Shown in pieces: positions 1 to 9,513 of a stretch of 64,000 bases of DNA (its first letter is position 1; each line of letters begins with the position of its first letter). A model generated the notes under the pieces. The model did not search any database and had not been told where the DNA came from. It was given only the letters and a program-made list of their open reading frames with translations. The stretch comes from Gemmatimonadota bacterium. GTDB lineage: Bacteria; Gemmatimonadota; Gemmatimonadetes; Gemmatimonadales; Gemmatimonadaceae. Where the stretch lies: contig BJHH01000001.1 in NCBI GenBank assembly GCA_014192065.1, positions 186,001 to 250,000 of the forward strand, given 5' to 3'. The position numbers and the translations under genes were made by a program.

Positions 1-1
1 G

Positions 2-2692
2 TACAAGACCACCGATGGTGGAAAAACTTGGGCACATATCGGCTTGCGGGCGACGCAGTCGATTTCGCGCGTCCTGATTGACCCGCGGAACCCCGAAGTC
101 GTGTACGTGGCGGCCGCCGGCCACCTCTTTGGCCCCAACGCGGAACGTGGCGTCTACAAGACCACGGACGGCGGGAAGAACTGGAACCTGGTGAAGTTCA
201 TCGACGAGAACACGGGCTTCACCGATCTCGCGATGGACGCGTCGAACTCGAACATCCTCTACGCAGCGGCCTATCAGCGGCAACGGTCGAGCTGCTGCTT
301 CAACGGCGGCGGTCCCGGCAGCGGCCTCTGGAAGACGACGGACGGCGGCAAGACCTGGGCCAAGGTGACGGCCCCCGGGTTGGCACCGGGAACGTACGGC
401 CGCATCGCGGTTGCCACGTCGGCGTCGAGCCCGGGCGTGGTGTACGTGCAGATCGAGGCTGGCCCGGTCGGACAGGTCGGCGTGACCACGGCACCGGCCG
501 CGCCGGCAGCCGGCGATGTCGCGGGCGGCGGCGGACGCGGCGGTTACGACTGGTGCAACAATGGCGGTCCGGGCGGCGGGTTCCCGGCAGGTGGCGGCGG
601 TGGACGCGCTGGCGCCGATGTGCCGGCCACACCGAAGCCGGCGCTTGATCCGAGTCAGGGCGGCGTCTTCCGGACGGCCGACAATGGCCGGACCTGGACC
701 ATGACCAGCAACTGCAATGCGCGGCCGATGTACTTCAGCCAGCTCCGCGTCGATCCGACCAACCCGAACACGGTGTACGCATCAGGTCTCCCGTGGACTA
801 AGTCGGTCGACGGCGGCAAGACGTTTGCCACGCTCGACGACGCCGGCGGCAACAATAATGCCGGGCACGTCGACAATCATGCGATGTGGATCGACCCGAA
901 GAACCCGCGGCATCTGCTCATCGGCAACGACGGCGGATTCAACGTCTCGTGGGATCAGGGTAAAACGTGGGACTATGTGAACACGATGGCGACCGGCCTC
1001 TCGTATTGGGTGGCCGCCGACATGCGCCGGCCGTACCATGTGTTCACTGGTCTCCAGGACAACGGATCGTGGGGCGGGCCGAGCTCGGTGCGCGGGCAGG
1101 ATGGCATCCTCAACTCGCACTGGTATGGCGTTGGTGGCGGTGACGGCTTCCAGACTGCTTCTGATCCCACGGCGCACAACATCATCTTTACGGAATCCCA
1201 GAACGGCAACACGAGCCGGTATGATCTGTTCACGGGTGCCACGCAGAGCGTGCGCCCGACTCCGCCGTCGGGAGGCGGTGGCGCCAGCGCACCGGTGGCC
1301 TGTTCGGATGGTCGTGTGAACACCGGCACCGGTGGTCGCGGCGGCGGCGGTGGTGGTGGCGGTCGTGGCGGTGGCAGCCGCGGCAATATCCTCAACGCCC
1401 AAGCCGGCGACGAAGCGCGCTTCAACTGGAACACCCCGTTCCAGCTCTCGCCGCACAATCCGAAGGTGATGTGGCTGGGCGGCGCGCGGTTGTACCGCTC
1501 GGACAACCAGGGCGATACCTGGGTACAGAGCGCCGACATTACCAAGAAGATCGATCGGTGCAACATCGCGTTGATGGGTGCGCCGGGCACGACCACGCAG
1601 CTCTCGAAGAACGACGGCCTGACGCAGTACTCCACGATCATCGCAGTTTCGGAGTCGCCGGTGTTGGCCGGAGTCGTATGGGCCGGCACAGATGACGGGC
1701 TCCTGCAGGTGAGCCGCGACAACGGCGTGACATTTACCGAAGTCGGCAAAAACCTTCCGGGCCTTCCGGCGAATCATGCGCACTGGGTCGCGCGCATTGA
1801 CGCGTCGCATTTCGACGCGGGGACGGCATATGTCGCGGTCGACGGACATCGCAGCGATGACCTCAAGCCGTATGCGTTCGTCACGACCGACTACGGCCGC
1901 ACCTTCCGCAGTATTTCTTCGAACCTTCCGGGTTACGGGAACCTGCAGGTGATCCGTGAAGATCCGAAGAATCCCGACCTGCTCTACGTCGGCACGGAGT
2001 TCGGCCTGTACATCTCGCTGAACCGCGGCCAGAGCTGGGAAAAGTTCATGAACAACTATCCCACGGTCCGGACGGATGACATCCTCGTCCACCCGCGTGA
2101 TGGTGACCTGATCGTCGGGTCGCATGGGCGCGCGGTCTACATCGCGGACGACATCACACCGCTCCAGCAGTTGACGGCCGCGGTGCGCGACGCCGATGCG
2201 CACCTCTTCGACGTGCGACCGGCCGTGGCGTATCTCACGGACCGGCAGGACAACCAGCAGGTGGCCGGCCAGAAGGTGTGGCGCGGTGAGAATGCGCCGC
2301 GCGGCGCGGCGATCAGCTATTACCTGAAGAGCCCGGCGGCCGGCGTCGTGACGCTGGCGATCACCGATCTTCAGGGTCGCACGCTCTGCACCGGCTCGGT
2401 GCCGAACACTGCGGGTATCAACCGCGTGCAGTGGGGTCTGACCTCGCCATCCCTCGCGGGCGGCGGTGGTGGTCGCGGCGGTGCAGGCGGCGGCGGTGGT
2501 CGCGGTGGTGCAGGCGCGCCAAACACCAGCTGCACCGGCGGTGGAGATGGTGGTGGTAGAGGCGGTGGCGGCGGCGGTGGTGGCGGTGGTGGCGTCGAAT
2601 CAGGCGCCTACATCGCGACGCTCACCGTTGGTGGCCGCTCAATGAGCAAGTCGGTGACGGTGCTCGTCGATACCTGGATGCCGAAGCGATAG
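2..2692 (+). CDS. BNR/Asp-box repeat (sortilin/VPS10-like) beta-propeller protein, 5' partial
   Basis: The reading frame is open at the left edge, so the true start lies outside the window; 896 residues are visible. At least ten Asp-box-type motifs recur through the protein (for example YKTTDGGKTW at the very start, YKTTDGGKNW, WKTTDGGKTW, FRTADNGRTW, VSWDQGKTW, FVTTDYGRTF and YISLNRGQSW). This is the signature of BNR/sialidase-type or VPS10 beta-propellers, usually annotated as 'glycosyl hydrolase' without a proven reaction. Three Gly/Arg-rich low-complexity runs interrupt it, near codons 175-205, 420-460 and 820-865; the last lies inside the C-terminal beta-sandwich region. The protein is probably secreted or periplasmic, but its signal peptide is not in view. 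No catalytic residues are recognisable, so ligand binding is as likely as hydrolysis. A strong terminator follows the stop. Confidence 0.85.
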   Translation, partial: YKTTDGGKTWAHIGLRATQSISRVLIDPRNPEVVYVAAAGHLFGPNAERGVYKTTDGGKNWNLVKFIDENTGFTDLAMDASNSNILYAAAYQRQRSSCCFNGGGPGSGLWKTTDGGKTWAKVTAPGLAPGTYGRIAVATSASSPGVVYVQIEAGPVGQVGVTTAPAAPAAGDVAGGGGRGGYDWCNNGGPGGGFPAGGGGGRAGADVPATPKPALDPSQGGVFRTADNGRTWTMTSNCNARPMYFSQLRVDPTNPNTVYASGLPWTKSVDGGKTFATLDDAGGNNNAGHVDNHAMWIDPKNPRHLLIGNDGGFNVSWDQGKTWDYVNTMATGLSYWVAADMRRPYHVFTGLQDNGSWGGPSSVRGQDGILNSHWYGVGGGDGFQTASDPTAHNIIFTESQNGNTSRYDLFTGATQSVRPTPPSGGGGASAPVACSDGRVNTGTGGRGGGGGGGGRGGGSRGNILNAQAGDEARFNWNTPFQLSPHNPKVMWLGGARLYRSDNQGDTWVQSADITKKIDRCNIALMGAPGTTTQLSKNDGLTQYSTIIAVSESPVLAGVVWAGTDDGLLQVSRDNGVTFTEVGKNLPGLPANHAHWVARIDASHFDAGTAYVAVDGHRSDDLKPYAFVTTDYGRTFRSISSNLPGYGNLQVIREDPKNPDLLYVGTEFGLYISLNRGQSWEKFMNNYPTVRTDDILVHPRDGDLIVGSHGRAVYIADDITPLQQLTAAVRDADAHLFDVRPAVAYLTDRQDNQQVAGQKVWRGENAPRGAAISYYLKSPAAGVVTLAITDLQGRTLCTGSVPNTAGINRVQWGLTSPSLAGGGGGRGGAGGGGGRGGAGAPNTSCTGGGDGGGRGGGGGGGGGGGVESGAYIATLTVGGRSMSKSVTVLVDTWMPKR

Positions 2693-2707
2693 TATCGGCC
2701 TGACAAC

Positions 2708-2755
2708 AGCAGACGGGCGCCCCGGGAAGCACATCTTCCGGGGCGCCCGTCTGCT
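2708..2755 (+). terminator. Rho-independent terminator after the BNR-repeat gene
   Basis: A near-perfect inverted repeat of about 21 bp (arms 2708-2729 and 2735-2755, one bulged G, five-base loop) is followed by TTTCCCCC. It begins 16 bp after the stop codon. Confidence 0.8.
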
Positions 2756-2912
2756 TTCCCCCTCTCCGCTGTCACGCTCGCTGTCACGCTCGCTGGGCAA
2801 CGGCAGTCCGCGCGGCCGAACGCAGATCTGGCGCGTCTAGCAGTCGGCCCCCGCGGCGCGTATTCTCGGGGACTGGGCCAACCGGCCGTCACAGACCCTT
2901 TCGAGGCATCGA

Positions 2913-5741
2913 ATGCTCCGCACGAACGCCCGTTCGATCATGCACCGCGCCGCGCTCGCCCTCTCGTTCCTCACCCTCTCGGCTGTCGCGTTTGCCCAGT
3001 CGGCCACCCCGACGAAAAAGGTGCTCAACGTCGGCGACTACGGCCGCTGGAATCGCATCACCTCTACCGCCATTTCGAACGACGGCAAATGGATGAGCTA
3101 CGCGTACGCGCCCAACGAGGGCGATGTGACGCTCCATGTGAAGCAACTCGACGGCGACAAGGTGCACACGCTCTCCGTGGGTGGGCCTGGCGCCGGTGGC
3201 GGTCGCGGTGGTGGTGGCGGCGGAGCGCCGACCTTTTCCGACGACTCGCACTGGATCGCCTACTATGTGAACCCGAGCGAAGCTGCCGGTCGCGGTGGGC
3301 GGGCGGGTCGCGGTGCGGCACCAGCCTCCACGCAGCGTCGGCTCGAGCTCCTCCAAGTCGAAACCGGTGTGAAGACCATTTTCCCGAACCCCGCGTCGTT
3401 CAGCTTCAGTAAGGGTTCGAAGTTTCTTGCCGTGAAGAGCAATCGCCCGGCCGGCGCCGACACGTCGTACAAGGGCGGCGACCTGTTGTTGCGTGACCTC
3501 ACCAACAGCAATACGCGCAATATCGGCAATGTGAACGAGTACGAGTTCGACGACGCGGGCAAGCAGCTCGCCTACACTGTCGACGCCGCCGAAAAACTCG
3601 GCAACGGCGTCTACCTGATGGAGGTCGCCAGCGGCGACACGCGCGCGCTCTCGACCGCGCAGGCCGAGTACGATCAACTCACCTGGAGCGACGAGGGTAC
3701 CAATCTGGCCGTGCTGCGCGGCACGAAACGGCGCGAGATGAAGCAACGCGACAATGCGCTCCTCACCTGGCGCTTCAACGGCAGCAACGTCGAGGTGCTT
3801 GTCCGCAATCCAACCGACGCGCTGAAGGGCTACGTGATCAGCGAATTCACCGCGCCGCGGTGGAGCAAAGATGGTTCGAAGCTGTTTATCGGCCTCAAGG
3901 AGCAGGGACCGGAGCTCGCTCCCGCCGACTCAACCAAAGCGAACGTGGACGTCTGGCACTACAAGGACACTGAGGCGCAGTCGGTGCAGATCGTGCGCCT
4001 GCAGCAGGAGCGTCGGGCCACCTATCTGGCCGCCTACCACCTCGGCTCACGCGAGATCGTGATTCTGGCCGACACCGCCATGCGCGCGGTGACCACCACC
4101 GCCAACGGCAAGTGGGGAGTGGGCCGCAACGACGTCGCCTACCGCGGCTCGGTCGAATGGGGCGCGGCAAAGGCCGATCTCTATCGCATCAACGTCGAGA
4201 CCGGTGAGCGCACGCGCATCGCCAACACACTGTCGCGCACCTACGGCACCTCGCCCGACAGTAAGTGGTTCCTCTATCTCAAGGACAAGCGCGTCCACGC
4301 CTTCAATCTCGAGACGGGCAGGGATGGCATGATCGACGCGGGCGTTCCGAAAGGGTTCGTGAACAACGAAGACGATCACGACTACGAAAAGCCGATCTAC
4401 GGCGTGGCTGGGTGGAGCAAGGACGGCAAGTCGGTGCTGCTCAATCAGCGCTTCGACCTCTGGCAGTTGCCGCTTGAAGCCGGCACGCCGGTGAACCTCA
4501 CCAAGGGCGTCGGCGACAAGGAACAGATCCGTTTCCGCATCGTCCGCCCTGGCCAGGGTGGCGGCCGTGGCGGCGCCGCCGCAGGCGACGACGAAGGTGT
4601 CGATCTCTCGCAGCCGCTCACGCTTTCGGCGTATGGCGAGTGGACCAAGAAGAGCGGCTATTACACGCTCCCACCGAACGGAGCGCCCGCGGCGCTCCGG
4701 TATCTCGACAAGGAGGTCGGCGCCGTCACCAAGGCGAAAGACGCCGACCGCGTCATCTACACTGAGCAGACCTTCCAGGAGTTCCCTGACTACTGGATGA
4801 ACGACTCGAAGTTCAGCTCGCCGAAAAGCGTCACCGCCGCGAATCCGTTCATCTCAGAATATGCATGGGGCGGCAAGGTCCTCATCGACTTCAAGAACTC
4901 CAAGGGCCAGCGCCTGCAGGGCACACTGACGCTCCCGGCAGGGTACCAGCCCGGCAAGAAGTATCCGATGCTCGTCTACTTCTACGAGATCACGTCCAAC
5001 ACGCATCACAGTTTCTCGATGCCCTCGTTCGACGACCGGCCGCAGATGAGTACCTATGCGAGCAATGGCTACCTGATGTTCCAGCCCGATATCGTCTACG
5101 AAATCGGCAAGCCGGGATCGAGCGCGCTGGATTGTGTCACGAGCGGCGTGAAGGAAGTCGTCAGACTTGGCTACGCCGACCCCAAGCACATCGGCATGCA
5201 GGGCCACAGCTGGGGCGGCTACCAGTCGAGCTACATCATTACGCAGACCGACATGTTCGCCGCGACGGTCACTGGGGCGCCGCCGACCAATCTCGTCAGT
5301 TTCTACAACGAGCTCTACAAGCAGTCCGGCACCGTGCAGCAAGGCATCATGGAAGTCGGGCAGGTGCGCATGGGCGACAACGTGACGCCGTGGAATTCGC
5401 ACGAGCTCTACGAGAGCCAGTCGCCGCTCCACCACGTCACCAAAATCAAGACGCCGTTCATGATCTTGCACGGCACGGCCGACGGAGCCGTGGACTGGAT
5501 CGAGGGTCTCCAGTACTTCAATGCCGCTCGGCGGAATGGCAAACAGGTGATCCTGCTGTCGTATCCCAATGAGCCGCATCACCTGGCGAACAAAGAAAAT
5601 CAAAAAGATTTCCAAGTGCGCATGAAGCAGTACTTCGACCATTACCTCACCGGCGCGCCAATGCCCAGCTGGATGGCTGAGGGACTGCCACAGGTGCGGA
5701 AGGGTGAGGCCATCAAACCCGTGGTGACGCCAAGGCCGTAG
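2913..5741 (+). CDS. Secreted S9 family peptidase (prolyl oligopeptidase / DPP-IV-like)
   Basis: 942 aa. The N-terminus is a signal peptide (hydrophobic stretch ending AFAQS near residue 29). An N-terminal beta-propeller region carries two Gly/Arg-rich runs, near residues 90-105 and 545-560. The C-terminal alpha/beta hydrolase domain has the nucleophile elbow GHSWGGYQ (Ser766), Asp857 in HGTADGAVDW and His889 in NEPHHL, a complete Ser-Asp-His triad. S9 enzymes cleave oligopeptides, often after proline, and the signal peptide places this one in the periplasm or outside. It stands alone on the plus strand and is paralogous to the S9 peptidase at 21627-24761, with the same GHSWGGYQS elbow. A second in-frame ATG (residue 10, MHRAAL) would give a more compact signal peptide. 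The exact substrate cannot be read from the sequence. Confidence 0.93.
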   Translation: MLRTNARSIMHRAALALSFLTLSAVAFAQSATPTKKVLNVGDYGRWNRITSTAISNDGKWMSYAYAPNEGDVTLHVKQLDGDKVHTLSVGGPGAGGGRGGGGGGAPTFSDDSHWIAYYVNPSEAAGRGGRAGRGAAPASTQRRLELLQVETGVKTIFPNPASFSFSKGSKFLAVKSNRPAGADTSYKGGDLLLRDLTNSNTRNIGNVNEYEFDDAGKQLAYTVDAAEKLGNGVYLMEVASGDTRALSTAQAEYDQLTWSDEGTNLAVLRGTKRREMKQRDNALLTWRFNGSNVEVLVRNPTDALKGYVISEFTAPRWSKDGSKLFIGLKEQGPELAPADSTKANVDVWHYKDTEAQSVQIVRLQQERRATYLAAYHLGSREIVILADTAMRAVTTTANGKWGVGRNDVAYRGSVEWGAAKADLYRINVETGERTRIANTLSRTYGTSPDSKWFLYLKDKRVHAFNLETGRDGMIDAGVPKGFVNNEDDHDYEKPIYGVAGWSKDGKSVLLNQRFDLWQLPLEAGTPVNLTKGVGDKEQIRFRIVRPGQGGGRGGAAAGDDEGVDLSQPLTLSAYGEWTKKSGYYTLPPNGAPAALRYLDKEVGAVTKAKDADRVIYTEQTFQEFPDYWMNDSKFSSPKSVTAANPFISEYAWGGKVLIDFKNSKGQRLQGTLTLPAGYQPGKKYPMLVYFYEITSNTHHSFSMPSFDDRPQMSTYASNGYLMFQPDIVYEIGKPGSSALDCVTSGVKEVVRLGYADPKHIGMQGHSWGGYQSSYIITQTDMFAATVTGAPPTNLVSFYNELYKQSGTVQQGIMEVGQVRMGDNVTPWNSHELYESQSPLHHVTKIKTPFMILHGTADGAVDWIEGLQYFNAARRNGKQVILLSYPNEPHHLANKENQKDFQVRMKQYFDHYLTGAPMPSWMAEGLPQVRKGEAIKPVVTPRP

Positions 5742-5750
5742 CGGGTTGCG

Positions 5751-5915
5751 ATATCCCGCGCTTTCGTCAAAGAAGACTCCGGCGCGGGAGAGGAGGCCAC
5801 CGGGTATTATTGGGGCGAGCCTCGGCTCCATCCGCAGGTGCGCCTGATCCTCGCACAGGCGCGCGCGCAGCGGGACGACCGGCTCGAACAATTCGCGGAG
5901 CGGTTCCTCAGGTAG
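5751..5915 (+). pseudogene. Possible remnant small ORF (SRAFVKED... reading frame), no normal start codon
   Basis: After the S9 peptidase stop, the same frame reads on for 54 codons with protein-like composition: it opens ISRAFVKEDS, passes ATGYYWGEPRLHP and ends LEQFAERFLR before TAG. No ATG, GTG or TTG lies upstream in frame; the residue expected to be the initiator is encoded by ATA at 5751. From memory, the opening resembles the N-terminus of GreA/GreB-type proteins that begin MSRAFVKE, but the rest does not look like Gre. It could be a decayed or internally deleted gene, an ATA-initiated small protein, or chance. No Shine-Dalgarno is evident. Confidence 0.4.
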
Positions 5916-6009
5916 CCGTCCCGGGATTCCGTATGTTCACGTCGATGTGAAAATCCCAGCCGTGCCTGTCATACGGCGATCGACACTCTACCCCGCTTCC
6001 ACGCATCCC

Positions 6010-8499
6010 ATGTCGACCAACACCACCGCTGCCGTTCCATCCGCTCGCTTTCTCCCGCTGATGCTCGCCCTCTTCGTCGGCTCGGGCTGCGCGGCGCTCA
6101 TCTACGAGATCGTCTGGTTCCAGGTGCTCCAGCTGGTGATCGGGTCGTCGGCGATCTCGCTCGCCGTGCTGCTCGGCACCTTCATGGGCGGCATGTGTAT
6201 CGGGTCGCTGATGCTCGCGAAGTACGTTTCGCGCGCCGAGCACCCGCTGGTGGTGTACGCCAAGCTCGAAGCGTTCATCGGTATTGTCGGCGCGTTGCTG
6301 ATCGTGTTAATGCCGCTCGTGGGCCGGCTCTACACGGCAGTCGATGGCGGCGGCCCGATGAGCATCGCCTTGCGCGCACTGGTGAGCATCCTGCTCCTGC
6401 TGCCGCCCACGATCCTCATGGGCGCGACGCTCCCTGCGATTGCGCGCTTCGTCGAGGCCACGCCGAGCGGCACGGCCTGGCTCGGATTCTTCTACGGCGG
6501 CAACATCGTCGGTGCGGTCGTAGGCTGCCTCACGGCCGGATTCTACCTGCTCAGGAAGTTTGACCTCACCACGGCAGCACTCGTCGCCGTGGCGCTCAAC
6601 GCACTCGTCGCTGGCGCGGCGATGCTGCTTGCCAAACGGGCCACGTACGTTGCACCAAAGGAACCGGTGGTCGGCTCAGAGGCGGCGGCCGCGGCGGCCG
6701 CGGCGACCGCGCCCGGCCTGGCCAGTTGGCAGCCTCGCGGCGTCTACATCGCGATCGCCCTCTCGGGCCTCACCGCGCTCGGCGCCGAAGTGGTCTGGAC
6801 GCGCCTGTTGTCACTGATGTTCGGTGCGACGACGTACGCCTTCTCGGTGATTCTCGCGGTCTTCCTGATGGGACTCGGGATCGGTAGCGTGTCCGGCTCC
6901 GCCATCGCCAAGAACACGACGAATCCGCGCGCCGCGCTTGGTTGGGTGCAGCTGCTGCTCGCGTTCACCACCGCGTGGGGCGCGTGGGTCGTTGCACACG
7001 GACTCCCGCACTGGCCCATCAACGCCGTCCTCGCGCCAAGCGCCTGGTCCAACTTTCAGCTCGACATGGCGCGGGCGATGTTCATGCTCCTCCCAGGCGC
7101 CGTGCTCTGGGGTGCGAGTTTCCCACTCGCCCTGTCCGCTGCGACCACGCGTGAGAGCGATCCGGGCCGTACCGTCGGCCGCGTCTACGCCGCGAACACG
7201 CTTGGCGCGATCGTCGGCTCGGTGGTTACCGGCACGCTGCTCGTACCGTGGATCGGAACCAAGGGTGCGCAGCAGGCACTGATCGTGCTCTCCGTCGTCT
7301 CTGGACTGGCGGCGCTGCTGCCCCTGTTCCGCAGCCGCAACGCCGTCGAAGCCAGGACAGCACTCGGACCCGCGAGCACCTTCGGTGTCGGTCTGCTTGC
7401 CGTGGCCGCGCTCTACTTCGCTGCGCAGGTCTCGATGGTACCCGCCGGCCTCATCGCCTGGGGTCGGTCGCTCCCGTGGCAGGGTGAACCGAACGCGTTG
7501 TACGTCGGCGAGGGAATCAATTCGTCCATCGCCGTCACCGAAGAACCCAACGGCTACCGCAACTTCCATGTAAGCGGCAAGGTCGAGGCCTCCACCGAAC
7601 CGCAGGACATGCGGCTCCAACGGCTCCTTGGTCACCTCTCCGTGCTCATGCACGACGACCCGAAGAGCGTACTCGTCGTTGGGTTTGGCGCGGGAGTGAC
7701 CGCTGGCGCGATCAGCATCCATCCGTCGCTGCAGCGCATGGTCATCTGCGAGATGGAGCCGCTCATCCCAAGGATCGTTTCGACCTACTTTGCCGACGCG
7801 AACCACCGCGTGAAGGACAACAAGCGAGTCGAAATCACCTACGATGATGCGCGGCACTATGTGCTCACGACGCGCGAAAAGTTCGACGTCATTACCTCCG
7901 ACCCGATTCACCCCTGGGTGAAGGGCGCGGCGACGCTGTACACGAAGGAATACTTCGAGCACGTGAAGGCGCATCTCAATCCGGGCGGCGTCGTCACGCA
8001 GTGGGTCCCGCTCTATGAAAGCACCGAGGAAGTGGTCAAGAGCGAAGTCGCCACCTTCCTCGAGGTCTTTCCGAACGGCACGGTCTGGCGCAACGACTAT
8101 CAGGACGGCACCGGATACGACGTGGTGCTCGTTGGCCGGCTCGACGAGAAGCCGATCGACGTCGACGCTTGGCAAGCCAAACTTGAAAAGCCGGAGTATG
8201 CGGCGGTCCGGGCCTCGCTCGTCGAGGTCGGCTACCTCAGCGCATTTGACCTGCTCAAGACCTACACCGGCCGCGGAGCGGATCTCAAGCCGTGGACGGC
8301 CAACGGTGAGATCAACCGCGACAGCAACCTGCGCCTCCAGTACCTCGCCGGGTTCGGGTTCAACATCTACCGTGGCACCGAAATCCGTGACGCGATGCTG
8401 CGGTTCCGCAGCTTCCCGACCGACCTGTTCATCGGTTCGCCCGCCAGCGTGGAGCAGCTGCGTGGAATGACGATGGGCGGCTTCGGCGCGCCAGAGTGA
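6010..8499 (+). CDS. Fused membrane (MFS-like) / spermidine synthase-like protein
   Basis: 829 aa from the ATG at 6010. An in-frame GTG at 5947 would add 21 residues that look unlike a membrane N-terminus. The N-terminal ~480 residues are very hydrophobic, with about 12-14 probable membrane segments in two halves. These are separated by an alanine-rich linker (Ala runs around residues 222-236) that marks a repeat boundary. The C-terminal ~300 residues form a Rossmann methyltransferase-like domain with VVGFGAGVTAG (SAM/dcSAM loop), CEMEP and SDPIHPW, characteristic of the spermidine-synthase superfamily. Fused proteins of this type are common, but polyamine synthesis has not been shown for them in general. 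No polyamine gene is adjacent. The start of the next gene follows within 32 bp, so the two may be cotranscribed. Confidence 0.88.
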   Translation: MSTNTTAAVPSARFLPLMLALFVGSGCAALIYEIVWFQVLQLVIGSSAISLAVLLGTFMGGMCIGSLMLAKYVSRAEHPLVVYAKLEAFIGIVGALLIVLMPLVGRLYTAVDGGGPMSIALRALVSILLLLPPTILMGATLPAIARFVEATPSGTAWLGFFYGGNIVGAVVGCLTAGFYLLRKFDLTTAALVAVALNALVAGAAMLLAKRATYVAPKEPVVGSEAAAAAAAATAPGLASWQPRGVYIAIALSGLTALGAEVVWTRLLSLMFGATTYAFSVILAVFLMGLGIGSVSGSAIAKNTTNPRAALGWVQLLLAFTTAWGAWVVAHGLPHWPINAVLAPSAWSNFQLDMARAMFMLLPGAVLWGASFPLALSAATTRESDPGRTVGRVYAANTLGAIVGSVVTGTLLVPWIGTKGAQQALIVLSVVSGLAALLPLFRSRNAVEARTALGPASTFGVGLLAVAALYFAAQVSMVPAGLIAWGRSLPWQGEPNALYVGEGINSSIAVTEEPNGYRNFHVSGKVEASTEPQDMRLQRLLGHLSVLMHDDPKSVLVVGFGAGVTAGAISIHPSLQRMVICEMEPLIPRIVSTYFADANHRVKDNKRVEITYDDARHYVLTTREKFDVITSDPIHPWVKGAATLYTKEYFEHVKAHLNPGGVVTQWVPLYESTEEVVKSEVATFLEVFPNGTVWRNDYQDGTGYDVVLVGRLDEKPIDVDAWQAKLEKPEYAAVRASLVEVGYLSAFDLLKTYTGRGADLKPWTANGEINRDSNLRLQYLAGFGFNIYRGTEIRDAMLRFRSFPTDLFIGSPASVEQLRGMTMGGFGAPE

Positions 8500-8530
8500 C
8501 AATGCGGGCCTGTACCGAAGGAGCTGCGGC

Positions 8531-9382
8531 GTGAGTCTGACCGAGGGCCCCAGCACCGGCGTCGCTGCTGGAATCCCGCCGATCCGGCGCGTGGCCATCA
8601 CGCAGGTCCCGCCCGCTTCGCTCGAGCAGGGCGAACGTTCGTACGTCGGGCGCGACCCCATCGACATGGCCAATGCGCGGGCGCAACACGCGGCCTACTC
8701 CGACCTGTTGCATCAACTCGGCTGCGATCTGGTCGTCCTCAACGCCAATCAGGGTTGCCCCGATGGCGTATTCGTCGAGGACATGGCGATTGTCTTCGAT
8801 GAAATCGCTGTGATGGCGATGCCGGGCGCGCCGTCGCGCCGCGCAGAAATTGCCGGCGTCGAGCAGGAGCTCGTGAACCATCGCAGGCTCGCGCACATCG
8901 CACTGCCCGCGACCCTCGACGGCGGGGACGTCACCGTCGTCGGTCGCGTGGTGCTGGTCGGAAAGTCCGCGCGCACGAACGCGGAGGGCGCCGCGGCGCT
9001 GGCCGAGATTCTGAAACCGTACGGCTATGTCGTGCGGCGCGTGGGAATGCGCAACTGCCTCCACCTCAAGAGCGCCTGTACCGCGCTGCCAGGCGGTCGC
9101 CTGCTCGTGAACCCGGCCTGGCTCGAACTCCAGGACCTTGCCGGTTTCGACATCGTTGAGGTCCCGCGCGACGAGCCCTTTGCCGCCGACATTCTCACCA
9201 TCGGTCGGTCGGTCGTGAGCGCCGAAGAACACCCCAAGACGGCTGCGCTCATTGCCTCGATGGGGTTTGACTCGCGCACCACCCCCCTCTCCGAGTTTGC
9301 AAAGGCGGAGGGTGGCGTGACCTGCATGAGTCTGGTGTTCGAGACCAGACCCCAGCCGGACCTGCCCCAACCGGCGGCGTAG
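8531..9382 (+). CDS. Dimethylarginine dimethylaminohydrolase / arginine deiminase-family hydrolase
   Basis: 283 aa, GTG start preceded by AAGGAG at a good distance. The pentein-fold signature is complete: FVEDMAIV (substrate-binding Glu/Asp), TLDGGDV, the catalytic His in CLHLKS and the C-terminal nucleophile Cys in GGVTCMS. The order and length match DDAH rather than the larger (about 400 aa) arginine deiminases. DDAH enzymes hydrolyse N-omega-methylated arginine to citrulline plus methylamine, although bacterial relatives may act on other guanidines. It lies 31 bp downstream of the membrane/spermidine-synthase-like gene, and a link through arginine/polyamine metabolism is possible but inferred. 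No signal peptide is present, so it is cytosolic. Confidence 0.88.
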   Translation: MSLTEGPSTGVAAGIPPIRRVAITQVPPASLEQGERSYVGRDPIDMANARAQHAAYSDLLHQLGCDLVVLNANQGCPDGVFVEDMAIVFDEIAVMAMPGAPSRRAEIAGVEQELVNHRRLAHIALPATLDGGDVTVVGRVVLVGKSARTNAEGAAALAEILKPYGYVVRRVGMRNCLHLKSACTALPGGRLLVNPAWLELQDLAGFDIVEVPRDEPFAADILTIGRSVVSAEEHPKTAALIASMGFDSRTTPLSEFAKAEGGVTCMSLVFETRPQPDLPQPAA

Positions 9383-9513
9383 ACCCTCGCCGCCAGCTCG
9401 CCAGCGCGACAAGTTCTTATAGATGCGATTTTCCGGTTCGCACCCAGCAGACGGGGGCATCCCGGCGTAGTTACCTAGTTCCCCTATCGTCCCAGAAATC
9501 AGGAGCTCCACGC

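Noticed and set aside
44-46. TTG at position 44 as the start of the first gene
   Set aside because: The frame is open to the window edge and the upstream codons encode an Asp-box motif, so the gene begins outside the window.
1336-1380. Gly-codon repeats that look like a CRISPR or VNTR array
   Set aside because: Units are irregular GGT/GGC runs in frame with a secreted protein; there are no spacers of constant length.
782-2203. Long minus-strand open frame within the BNR-repeat gene
   Set aside because: Antisense shadow of a clear propeller gene; no start signal or recognisable motif.
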